From NCBI GenBank assembly GCA_028288025.1, contig JAQBOM010000006.1, positions 1 through 64,000 of the forward strand: a stretch of DNA of 64,000 bases. Reading direction: 5' to 3'. The stretch's first letter is position 1, and each line of letters opens with the position of its first letter. The position numbers and the translations under genes are program-made. The DNA comes from Mucilaginibacter sp. GTDB taxonomy: Bacteria > Bacteroidota > Bacteroidia > Sphingobacteriales > Sphingobacteriaceae. This document shows, piece after piece, positions 1-6,062 of this stretch. The notes beneath the pieces were generated by a model. That model saw only the letters and a list, made by a program, of their open reading frames with translations. It was not told the DNA's origin and did not search any database.

Positions 1-579
1 ATTATGAGGGGCCATATTGGTGGCCATACCAACTGCGATGCCTGACGCACCATTAACCAGCAGGTTAGGGAACTTAGCCGGTAAAACAGTTGGTTCCTGA
101 AGCGAATCGTCGAAATTAAGTTGAAAATCAATAGTATCCTTATTGATATCAGCTAACATTTCCTCTGCTATTTTTTCAAGCCTTGCCTCTGTATACCGCA
201 TTGCCGCTGGTTGGTCGCCGTCAATTGATCCGTAGTTTCCCTGGCCCTCAACCATCGGGTAACGAAGGCTCCATTCCTGGGCCATGCGAACCATAGCGTC
301 ATACACAGATGTATCGCCATGAGGGTGATATTTACCCAGCACCTCTCCTACTATACGGGCAGATTTTTTATAAGGTTTGTTGTTATTTAAACCAAGGTCC
401 AGCATGCCATAAAGTACACGTCTATGTACCGGTTTTAAACCATCACGTACATCGGGCAATGCCCTTGAAACGATAACCGACATTGAGTAATCAATGTAAG
501 CTGATCGCATCTCTTCATCAATATTTATCGAAATTATTCTGTCTTCTGGTATGTTTCCGTTTCCTGTTTCTTCGGCCAT
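1..579 (-). CDS. gyrA: DNA gyrase subunit A, N-terminal part (runs off the window)
   Basis: Subunit A of the type II topoisomerase that cuts and reseals DNA to add negative supercoils. Only the first 193 codons are present; the frame stays open to base 1. Visible family motifs are [16 protein letters not shown] near residues 39-54, GKYHPHGD near 82-89, and [10 protein letters not shown], whose Tyr at about residue 129 is the DNA-linking catalytic tyrosine. The quinolone-resistance region reads GDTSVYD, so the position matching E. coli Ser83 is Thr and the Asp87 equivalent is kept; whether this affects drug response cannot be told from sequence. The ATG at 577-579 follows an AT-rich leader. 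Confidence in the family is very high. Confidence 0.98.
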   Translation of the reverse strand, partial: MAEETGNGNIPEDRIISINIDEEMRSAYIDYSMSVIVSRALPDVRDGLKPVHRRVLYGMLDLGLNNNKPYKKSARIVGEVLGKYHPHGDTSVYDAMVRMAQEWSLRYPMVEGQGNYGSIDGDQPAAMRYTEARLEKIAEEMLADINKDTIDFQLNFDDSLQEPTVLPAKFPNLLVNGASGIAVGMATNMAPHN

Positions 580-799
580 TTTTTATTTTTGTTGTAGATT
601 CTTCTCTTAAGCTGCGTGTTTAAATAGGGTTTTAAAACGACCTGCGAAGTTAAAAAAATTAATGGTTTTATTGTGCCAATGTTAGCAAGAAATATCGATG
701 GTATTTCGGATTTCGAATGTTCTATTTCGGATTTTTAAATAGGGAATTAAGAAATCAACTAATCCTTTAATCCTACAATCTTAGTTCTGACTTTTCCGC

Positions 800-1192
800 C
801 TACCTCACCCTCTTCCAGTACTCCTCTACTCTCATACCAGTGGGTAATGTGCCTTTTAAGGTTAGCGTATCATTCCTCAGTGTGTAAAAATAATGGATAG
901 GTATATTGGTGATCTTTGAAGGCTGGCTGCAGAATGTTTCGGTATCAATACAGGTATCTCCTACTATTACATAATTCCCTGCTTCGTATTTTTCGGGTTT
1001 AGCATCTTTATCAATAGCGAACGCTTCGTAGCTGGCGGCTTTGTATTTTCGGCGCAAAGTATATTCAACGGTGGCGCCCTCCTTTTTCCCATTATAAATG
1101 CCGCCGACGAACTGCCACGTACCTTTGAGGTTTGGCGGGGTAGCAAATGAGCATAAACACAGCGATGCAACAATAATGCTTATTCTTTTCAT
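800..1192 (-). CDS. Small secreted lipocalin-like protein of unknown function
   Basis: Protein of 130 residues with an N-terminal hydrophobic segment (about residues 4-18) that looks like an export signal; cysteines near positions 12 and 14 could also be a lipobox, but the context is not classical. The mature part starts NLKGTWQFVGG, which resembles the first strand of small lipocalin-like Bacteroidota proteins, and ends in EEYWKR, the closing strand pattern of such proteins. Two cysteines in the middle (DTCIDTETFC) could form a disulfide. It lies 39 bp downstream of hemF on the same strand and may be cotranscribed. No function can be assigned from the sequence. Confidence 0.7.
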   Translation of the reverse strand: MKRISIIVASLCLCSFATPPNLKGTWQFVGGIYNGKKEGATVEYTLRRKYKAASYEAFAIDKDAKPEKYEAGNYVIVGDTCIDTETFCSQPSKITNIPIHYFYTLRNDTLTLKGTLPTGMRVEEYWKRVR

Positions 1193-1231
1193 ATCGATAT
1201 TACTAGCTATGTCATTGACATAGTTGGTTTT

Positions 1232-2146
1232 TTAGACCCAGTTGATCCCTTTTTTTAGTAGAGATAGGGTTTTCTCTTCTTCGCTGCCGGGTTTGGACTG
1301 GTAATTATAGAGCCATTTTGCTGTTGGCGGCAGGCTCATTAATATGGATTCAATGCGGCCGTTTGTTTCGAGGCCGAATTTGGTACCGGCATCGTATACC
1401 AGGTTAAACTCGGCATAACGGCTGCGGCGCTGGTACTGCCATAGCTGCTGCTCATCTGTATATTTTTTATCGCGGTTTCGTTTTACCAATTCGCTGTAAA
1501 TAGGAATGAACGACCGGCCCAGGGCTTTTGAAAATTCGAAGATCGTTTCCCAGGTCAAATCATCAATAGCGGTTAAACGGTCATAGAAAATACCGCCTAT
1601 GCCACGTGTTTCGTTGCGGTGTTTGATGAAAAAATAATCGTCGGCCCATGATTTAAAGCGATGGTAGAATTCGGCATTATATTGATCGCAAACTGATTTT
1701 AGATAGCCATGGAAATACCGGGCATCGTCATCTATAATATAGTGGGGCGTCAGGTCGATGCCGCCGCCAAACCAGCGTATCGGCTCCTGTCCGGGAACAA
1801 ACGACGAGGGCATTTCGAAATAACGGATGTTCATGTGGATAATAGGCACCATCGGGTGGTTGGGATGTATCACAATAGAGATACCCGCTGCGAAAAAATC
1901 GTCCTGCGCAATGTTCAATGCCTTTTTTACTGTTTCGGGCAGTTGGCCGTGTACGGCAGAAAAGTTAACTCCACCCTTTTCGAATATGTTACCATTCTGG
2001 ATAACCCGGGTGCGGCCGCCACCGCCGCCTTCGCGCTCCCATAGTTCTTCCTCAAATTTAGCTTTGCCATCAATTAGCTCAAGCGCAGCACATATTTCAT
2101 CCTGTATTAGCTTATAGTCTGCTGCGATCTGATCCTTATTTATCAT
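1232..2146 (-). CDS. hemF: Oxygen-dependent coproporphyrinogen III oxidase
   Basis: Catalyses the oxygen-dependent double decarboxylation of coproporphyrinogen III to protoporphyrinogen IX in haem synthesis; cytosolic. The 304-residue length is normal for HemF. Diagnostic motifs are visible in order: a glycine-rich GGGGGRTRV near residues 40-48, FGGGIDLTPHY near 127, KHRNETRGIGGIFYDR near 175, RRSRYAEFNLVYDAGTKFGL near 240 and PPTAKWLYNY near 274. The ATG at 2144-2146 is preceded by a TAACTTTG box only 5 bp upstream, so the transcript may have almost no leader. An oxygen-dependent enzyme fits an aerobic organism. Confidence 0.97.
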   Translation of the reverse strand: MINKDQIAADYKLIQDEICAALELIDGKAKFEEELWEREGGGGGRTRVIQNGNIFEKGGVNFSAVHGQLPETVKKALNIAQDDFFAAGISIVIHPNHPMVPIIHMNIRYFEMPSSFVPGQEPIRWFGGGIDLTPHYIIDDDARYFHGYLKSVCDQYNAEFYHRFKSWADDYFFIKHRNETRGIGGIFYDRLTAIDDLTWETIFEFSKALGRSFIPIYSELVKRNRDKKYTDEQQLWQYQRRSRYAEFNLVYDAGTKFGLETNGRIESILMSLPPTAKWLYNYQSKPGSEEEKTLSLLKKGINWV

Positions 2147-2151
2147 CGGGG

Positions 2152-2159
2152 CAAAGTTA
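2152..2159 (-). promoter_or_regulatory. Candidate -7 box (TAACTTTG) of hemF
   Basis: The minus strand reads TAACTTTG, matching the Bacteroidota -7 consensus TAnnTTTG, 5 bp before the hemF ATG. No TTTG -33 box is seen at the expected distance. If used, transcription would begin at or very near the start codon. Confidence 0.3.
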
Positions 2160-2187
2160 ATTGATAAAATTGATTGGTGGGTGGGTC

Positions 2188-2211
2188 GGGACGCAATGCA
2201 TCGCGTCTCTA
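2188..2211. repeat. Palindromic intergenic repeat, copy 1
   Basis: A degenerate copy of the GTAGAGACGC...GCGTCTCTAC palindrome that is also found at 3508-3539 and 35892-35921. The arms here are GAGACGC and GCGTCCC around GATGCATT (minus-strand reading). The stop codon of the MFS gene (2209-2211) is the TAG of the GTAGAGACGC arm, so the repeat overlaps the end of that gene. Confidence 0.75.
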
Positions 2212-3441
2212 CGACACCTCTACATAATCCAGGTCCTTACCAAAGGTCTCCTTTAACTGACTTACAGAGAATAGAGCCAGTATGGTAAGGATGGCCATCA
2301 TAATATAGCCGCTGGTTATCATCCCATAATGAATTTTTAACGCGCCAAATGCCAAATTTATGGGAATGAGCGAACCTCTGACGAAATTTGGAACGGTCGT
2401 TGCTACAGTTGAACGGATATTTGTACCAAATTGCTCGGCTGCAATGGTAATAAATGTTGTCCAATAGCCAACTGAAAAGCCCATAAAGAGGCATATCCAC
2501 AAAAAACCTCTGCTGGTGAGACCTGTAGCATTTAGATAAACAATCACGCTGATTGCCGACAAAGTCAGGAATAGGTACATCGCTAATTTCCTGGATTTAA
2601 ATACCTGTGATATTACCCCGGCTCCCATGCCACCTATGGCTATCCCAACATAGCACCATAAAATGCCATTACCGGCGCTTAATTTTTCGGTAGAATGAAG
2701 GGCGACACCAAATTCGGGCTGTAATGAGATCAATACCCCAACAACATACCAAAGCGGCGCGCCGATTAAAATGCAGTATAAATACTTTTTAAACCGCTGC
2801 CAATTGTTAAACAGGATAAAGAAGTTACCCTTTGTCACGTTCGTTCGTTCAATGTTTTTAAACATACCCGACTCAAAAGTGCCTATCCGCAATGCAAGCA
2901 AGATAATGCCCAGCCCGCCACCTACGAAGTAAGCGTTGCGCCAGCCATATTTAGAAACTATGGCGGCAGCTACTGCGCCAAACAGCCCCAGGGCAGCGAC
3001 GATCATTGTCCCGTATCCCCTTTTTTCTTTACTTAATGTTTCGGTTACCAGGGTAATACCAGCTCCCAGCTCCCCGGCGAGGCCGATACCTGCAATAAAG
3101 CGGATCACCGCATAGGTAGTTGGGTCGTGCACAAGGCCGTTGGCAAAATTAGCCAATGAATACAGTGCGATAGAACCGAAAAGCACTTTAATACGGCCCA
3201 GTTTATCACCAAGCACGCCCCACAATATGCCGCCCAGTAATAAACCGAACATTTGCCAGTTAATGATACTTAAGCCCGTGGAGAGTACATCGGCGGGCTT
3301 TACCCCTATTCCAAGCAGGCTTTCCTTCCTGACGATCAGGAAAATCAAAAGATCATATATATCAACAAAGTAGCCGAGCGAGGCTACAAGAACTAAAAAA
3401 ACAACGTTTCTTTGGGCTTTGGCCGCTTGGGCATCAATCAT
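2209..3441 (-). CDS. MFS transporter, metabolite:proton symporter type
   Basis: Inner-membrane major facilitator protein of about 410 residues with twelve predicted hydrophobic segments. The loop after helix 2 reads GVLGDKLGRIKVLFGS, the MFS signature (GxLaDrxGRkxxl), and AGIGLAGELGAGITLVTE in helix 4-5 resembles the metabolite:H+ symporter branch (ShiA/ProP-like). The substrate cannot be inferred. The open frame extends to a TTG at 3463-3465, but I prefer the ATG at 3439-3441 because that TTG lies inside a TAAATTTG promoter-like box. Both ends of the gene are bounded by copies of the same palindrome, and its stop codon lies inside one copy. Confidence 0.9.
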   Translation of the reverse strand: MIDAQAAKAQRNVVFLVLVASLGYFVDIYDLLIFLIVRKESLLGIGVKPADVLSTGLSIINWQMFGLLLGGILWGVLGDKLGRIKVLFGSIALYSLANFANGLVHDPTTYAVIRFIAGIGLAGELGAGITLVTETLSKEKRGYGTMIVAALGLFGAVAAAIVSKYGWRNAYFVGGGLGIILLALRIGTFESGMFKNIERTNVTKGNFFILFNNWQRFKKYLYCILIGAPLWYVVGVLISLQPEFGVALHSTEKLSAGNGILWCYVGIAIGGMGAGVISQVFKSRKLAMYLFLTLSAISVIVYLNATGLTSRGFLWICLFMGFSVGYWTTFITIAAEQFGTNIRSTVATTVPNFVRGSLIPINLAFGALKIHYGMITSGYIMMAILTILALFSVSQLKETFGKDLDYVEVS

Positions 3442-3462
3442 AATTATAGGTTTGGATGCTGG

Positions 3463-3470
3463 CAAATTTA
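3463..3470 (-). promoter_or_regulatory. Candidate -7 box (TAAATTTG) of the MFS gene
   Basis: The minus strand reads TAAATTTG 21 bp before the chosen ATG at 3441. A TTTG (plus-strand CAAA at 3482-3485) lies 11 bp further upstream, shorter than the usual spacing, so the assignment is weak. Confidence 0.33.
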
Positions 3471-3507
3471 GATTTTAATTTCAAAATTGAAACTATAAAG
3501 ATATGCA

Positions 3508-3539
3508 CCGTAGAGACGCAATGCATTGCATCTCTACGG
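3508..3539. repeat. Palindromic intergenic repeat, copy 2 (near perfect)
   Basis: A 32-bp near-perfect palindrome with outer arms CCGTAGAGA and TCTCTACGG and centre GCAATGCATTGC; the one mismatched pair is C/A. It lies upstream of the MFS gene, mirroring copy 1 at its end. Repeats with this GTAGAGACGC core are, from memory, common in Bacteroidota and some cyanobacteria; no function is known to me. Confidence 0.85.
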
Positions 3540-3553
3540 GAAAATTTCTGTCA

Positions 3554-3582
3554 AAAAAAAAACCCCTGTACACGCAGAGGTC
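3554..3582 (-). terminator. Intrinsic terminator of the cold-shock gene
   Basis: On the minus strand the arms ACCTCTG and CAGGGGT (7 bp with one G-U pair) enclose the loop CGTGTA and are followed directly by a run of ten T (plus-strand A run 3554-3563). It lies 22 bp after the cold-shock protein stop codon. Confidence 0.85.
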
Positions 3583-3604
3583 TCCTAATTTGAAAAATTA
3601 GTAA

Positions 3605-3802
3605 TTATGCTTTTTTTACATTCACAGCCTGCAAACCTTTTCTACCTTCTTCCACCTCGTATGTAACGTCATCATTATCTTTAATGGCATTTACGCCGCC
3701 TTGCACATCTTTAAAGTGTACAAAAAGATCTTTACCATCGTCGGTGACAATAAAACCATAACCTTTTTGTGTGTTAAACCATTTTACTTTTCCAGTTTTC
3801 AT
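3605..3802 (-). CDS. Cold-shock-domain protein (CspA family)
   Basis: Small single-strand nucleic-acid-binding protein of 65 residues, one OB-fold domain, acting as an RNA chaperone. The sequence starts MKTGKVKWFNTQKGYGFI, with the RNP1-type motif KGYGFIV near residues 13-19 and the RNP2-type motif DLFVHFKDV near 25-33. Length is typical of bacterial Csp proteins. It is flanked by its own terminator (3554-3582) and by a promoter-like TTTG/TATATTTG pair about 107 bp upstream, giving a predicted leader near 100 nt, a usual feature of temperature-controlled csp genes. Whether it is cold-induced or constitutive cannot be read from sequence. Confidence 0.96.
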   Translation of the reverse strand: MKTGKVKWFNTQKGYGFIVTDDGKDLFVHFKDVQGGVNAIKDNDDVTYEVEEGRKGLQAVNVKKA

Positions 3803-3908
3803 AATAATAATAATTGTGTATTAAAAAATTGTGTTAAGATTAAAAAACTATACCCAAAACTGACAGTATGGTTATATAATCGGAATGGATATAAAAAACC
3901 AATCTTTT

Positions 3909-3936
3909 CAAATATATAAAATTATTAATAACCAAA
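3909..3936 (-). promoter_or_regulatory. Candidate promoter of the cold-shock gene with long leader
   Basis: On the minus strand TTTG (plus 3933-3936) is followed after 16 bp by TATATTTG (plus 3909-3916), a full match to the Bacteroidota -33/-7 pattern. It predicts a leader of about 100 nt before the ATG at 3802. It sits just upstream in transcription sense of the csp gene and downstream of the peroxiredoxin stop. Confidence 0.55.
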
Positions 3937-3941
3937 TAACA

Positions 3942-4577
3942 TTATTTATTAGGTTGCGGCGTCATCCTTAAATACGGTTTAACCTGCGTAAAACCTTTCG
4001 GAAATTTTGCCGGAATATCTTCTGTTTTAATTGCCGGTACAACTACCACGTCTTCCCCATCCCTCCAGTCGGCCGGTGTTGCAACGCTGTAATTAGCGGT
4101 TAACTGCAATGAATCGATCACCCGCAGTATTTCCTGGAAATTCCTTCCGGTTGATGCAGGGTAAGTGATCATCAGCTTTATTGTTTTATCGGGCGCTATG
4201 ATAAAAAGCGATCTTACAGTTGCTGTTAATGATGCATTGGGATGGATCATATCATAAGCTAACGCAATTTCGCGGTTTTCATCACCGATAAGCGGGAAAT
4301 TCACTTCAACGCCCTGGGTTTCGTTTATATCATTTATCCACCCTTTGTGCGATTCAACCGAATCAACACTTAAAGCAATCACTTTTACATTACGTTTGTC
4401 GAATTCGCTTTTTAAAGAGGCCGTTCTGCCCAGTTCGGTGGTACATACCGGTGTATAATCTGCAGGATGTGAAAATAATACGCCCCAGCTATTGCCAAGA
4501 TATTCATAAAAGTCGATCTCGCCGTCGGATGTTTTCGCTTTGAAATTTGGGGCCATATCCCCTAACCGTAAACTCAT
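3942..4577 (-). CDS. 1-Cys peroxiredoxin (Prx6 type)
   Basis: Thiol peroxidase that reduces hydrogen peroxide and organic or lipid hydroperoxides. The AhpC/TSA domain shows LGDMAPNFKAKTSDGEI at the start and the peroxidatic site HPADYTPVCTTELGR near residues 38-52. That cysteine is the only one in the protein, so there is no resolving cysteine, and the C-terminal extension (DWRDGEDVVVVPAI and LRMTPQPNK) matches Prx6 proteins. I chose the ATG at 4575-4577 (MSLRLGDMAP) rather than an ATG 63 bp upstream, because the domain begins at once and the extra residues have no family counterpart. Length 211 residues fits the family. Confidence 0.95.
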   Translation of the reverse strand: MSLRLGDMAPNFKAKTSDGEIDFYEYLGNSWGVLFSHPADYTPVCTTELGRTASLKSEFDKRNVKVIALSVDSVESHKGWINDINETQGVEVNFPLIGDENREIALAYDMIHPNASLTATVRSLFIIAPDKTIKLMITYPASTGRNFQEILRVIDSLQLTANYSVATPADWRDGEDVVVVPAIKTEDIPAKFPKGFTQVKPYLRMTPQPNK

Positions 4578-4738
4578 GTCAATTAAATTTAATCGTGAAT
4601 AATATACTAAGGTACTTTGATTGTTGTAAAAATCAAGCAATTATTGAAAATTATCCTACTAATTACGTAGACATTACATTGTTCCACTTAAGTTGTATTT
4701 CCGGAGGCTGTAATCGACGGACTAACTATTGGAGGGTA

Positions 4739-4806
4739 GCCCAATACGGGCATTCTTATCTCTTGATATTCTACAAAGGGATATCCCCTACGGGATATTA
4801 TCCCTT
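4739..4806. repeat. REP-like hairpin element
   Basis: Two adjacent hairpins: GCCC-AATAC-GGGC at 4739-4751, and AAGGGATA-TCCC-CTAC-GGGA-TATTATCCCTT at 4776-4806 (stem with a 3-nt bulge). The combination of CTACAAA followed by a CCCTACGGG hairpin resembles repeats I remember from Bacteroidota intergenic DNA. No transposase is adjacent. Confidence 0.5.
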
Positions 4807-4891
4807 GAAATAATTGCGGGTGCGTATCTTATATGAGGAAACTTATCTGTGAAACATATAACAAATCTTTAAGGGCAGCACAAAGCATAAA

Positions 4892-4921
4892 AAAGCCGTT
4901 TGTCAATTGACAAACGGCTTT
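4892..4921 (-). terminator. Perfect 15-bp palindrome, terminator of the PepSY-like gene
   Basis: The arms AAAGCCGTTTGTCAA and TTGACAAACGGCTTT are fully complementary. On the minus strand the hairpin is followed by a T run (plus-strand A run 4887-4894). It lies 20 bp after the stop of the gene at 4941-5426. Confidence 0.8.
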
Positions 4922-4940
4922 AAAAAGAGCGTATCTTAAA

Positions 4941-5426
4941 TTATTTTACTTGCGAAAAGAATTCAGTGTCGCCGCTTTGAGTTACACGAACCAAAACTTC
5001 GTGATTTTCACTTTTTAAATCAACAAAGTAAGATGTAGGGTCGATAGTATCGTTAATTGCGGTATTTGCCTGGTATACAATAACACCCGCAGCAATATAA
5101 CCTTTGTAAGCATCAGCGATCAGCTTTTGTGATTTTGCAGGAATAGCATTATATGCTATAACCTGTGTTGTACCTAAGAAATCGCCCGCTAAGTTATAAA
5201 ACGCGGTTTTCTTAACACCATCAATAATGAAATCAGCTTTCTGGCAATTTTTGTTTATAGTCCAAACTACATTTTTAGCCCCACTGAAATCAGCGCTGAA
5301 CGCTTGAGTAACAGCATAAGAAGCAGTAGCAGTTGTAGTTTCAGTACCTTTTTTACCACCCCCGGCGGCAAAAGCAGTAACGCTGAACAAAGCAGCGGTT
5401 GCAAATGTTAAAAATATCTTTTTCAT
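4941..5426 (-). CDS. Secreted PepSY-like (DUF2874-type) protein
   Basis: Protein of 161 residues beginning MKKIFLTFATAALFSVTAFA, a clear Sec signal peptide with AXA-type cleavage near residue 20, followed by a Gly/Thr-rich linker. The mature domain reads AFSADFSGAKNVVWTI, then KADFIIDGVKKTAFYN and GDFLGTTQ, the pattern of PepSY-like or beta-lactamase-inhibitor-like periplasmic proteins of Bacteroidota. Such proteins are thought to bind peptides or modulate envelope enzymes, but no function is established here. It is a single-gene unit with its own promoter-like box (5454-5461) and a strong terminator (4892-4921), which suggests a well-expressed stand-alone gene. Confidence 0.8.
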   Translation of the reverse strand: MKKIFLTFATAALFSVTAFAAGGGKKGTETTTATASYAVTQAFSADFSGAKNVVWTINKNCQKADFIIDGVKKTAFYNLAGDFLGTTQVIAYNAIPAKSQKLIADAYKGYIAAGVIVYQANTAINDTIDPTSYFVDLKSENHEVLVRVTQSGDTEFFSQVK

Positions 5427-5453
5427 AGTGTGTTTTTAATTATAAATCCTTAA

Positions 5454-5486
5454 CAAAAGTATAATATAATTATTAAACTTTGCAAT
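5454..5486 (-). promoter_or_regulatory. Candidate promoter of the PepSY-like gene
   Basis: The minus strand has ATTG (plus 5483-5486), 21 bp, then TACTTTTG (plus 5454-5461), close to TTTG-N-TAnnTTTG, ending 27 bp before the ATG. Confidence 0.42.
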
Positions 5487-5689
5487 TAAATTTCACTTTT
5501 ATGAATATTTCATAATTATAAGCCATTTAGGGTGCTAAATTTAGATTTTGATAACCTACTTAGTGTATTTTTTACAATATCCTAATTGTAAAACGAGTCA
5601 AAAAGTGCATAATTACGGTCTGTAACGTGTTTTTTACGTTTACATAACATAAAATTAATGTGTTCTATCGAGTTGAAAGTTGTAATTGT

Positions 5690-5795
5690 GAGTAGTAATA
5701 AATTGGGTAAGTTGTTGTTATGAGTTGAAGGTTGTAAGTTGTGAGTCGTATGAATTGTGTGGGTTGTTGTGTGAGTTGAAGGTTGCGAGCTGCAA
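5690..5795. repeat. Low-complexity word repeat (GTTGAAGGTTG / GTGAGTTG)
   Basis: The plus strand repeats short words such as GAGTTGAAGGTTG (twice) and several variants of GTTGTGAGT within about 100 bp. Similar word repeats recur elsewhere in the window with other words. Confidence 0.65.
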
Positions 5796-6011
5796 GAATT
5801 GGCAACAGCTACGTAGACTGACGCCGCTGGAGGGTTACCTACCCTAACCATTGTGGTGAAGCCCGGTACCAGATCAAGCCACCCGTCGATTAATATGGTG
5901 GTACATGTAACCGGCCTCGTCTGACACGAGCCGGGCGACCCACTTAAATAACGAACTGTCGTTAGCCCGGCGCACCTGGTTCGACGGAGCTCACTACGAC
6001 CACATTTTTTT
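5795..6011. ncRNA. Candidate structured RNA or structured repeat element
   Basis: GC-rich island in AT-rich surroundings with several nested complementary segments: TGTGGT (5852-5857) with ACCACA (5999-6004), CCGTCGA (5883-5889) with TCGACGG (5981-5987), CCGGGC (5931-5936) with GCCCGG (5965-5970), and inside it TAACGA-ACTG-TCGTTA (5949-5964); also CTCGT-CTGAC-ACGAG (5916-5930). The outer pair is followed by seven T (6005-6011) on the plus strand, like an intrinsic terminator. A promoter-like TTTG...AATTTG also precedes it on the minus strand, so the strand is open. I checked it against my memory of RNase P RNA, tmRNA, SRP RNA, cobalamin riboswitch and group II intron domain V and found no match. 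Confidence 0.4.
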
Positions 6012-6062
6012 AAGTTACAAATTTTATAGGACAAGAGGCAAACTAACGACACAGCTTGTGTA

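Larger units (their letters stand above)
4578..4940. other. Gene-free stretch with REP-like hairpins and a terminator
   Basis: This 363-bp gap holds no supported gene. It contains the REP-like hairpin pair at 4739-4806 and the terminator of the next gene at 4892-4921. Confidence 0.6.
5427..6062. other. 636-bp gene-free stretch with low-complexity words and a GC-rich structured element
   Basis: No supported protein gene. Part 5690-5795 is built from reiterated GTTGAAGGTTGTGAGTTG-like words; part 5795-6011 is GC-rich and strongly self-complementary (separate entry). An open frame of 156 codons crosses the region but has the composition of translated repeat DNA. Confidence 0.6.

Noticed and set aside
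2188..3539. Palindromes around the MFS gene considered as ends of an insertion sequence
   Set aside because: The enclosed gene is a transporter, not a transposase, and no target-site duplication is visible.
3701..3919. Plus-strand frame of 72 codons antisense to the cold-shock gene
   Set aside because: AT-rich shadow frame that crosses the csp promoter region.
4547..4813. Plus-strand frame of 88 codons with several cysteines
   Set aside because: It covers the peroxiredoxin start and the REP-like hairpins; no domain or plausible start.
5971..6004. GGTTCGA followed by ACCACA, resembling a tRNA or tmRNA 3' part
   Set aside because: No acceptor stem, anticodon arm or D arm can be built around it, and CCA is not at the expected place.
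5582..6052. Open frame of 156 codons on the minus strand
   Set aside because: Its second half is a translation of word repeats (Thr/His/Asn-rich) and its first half is the GC-rich structured element; no signal, domain or normal composition.
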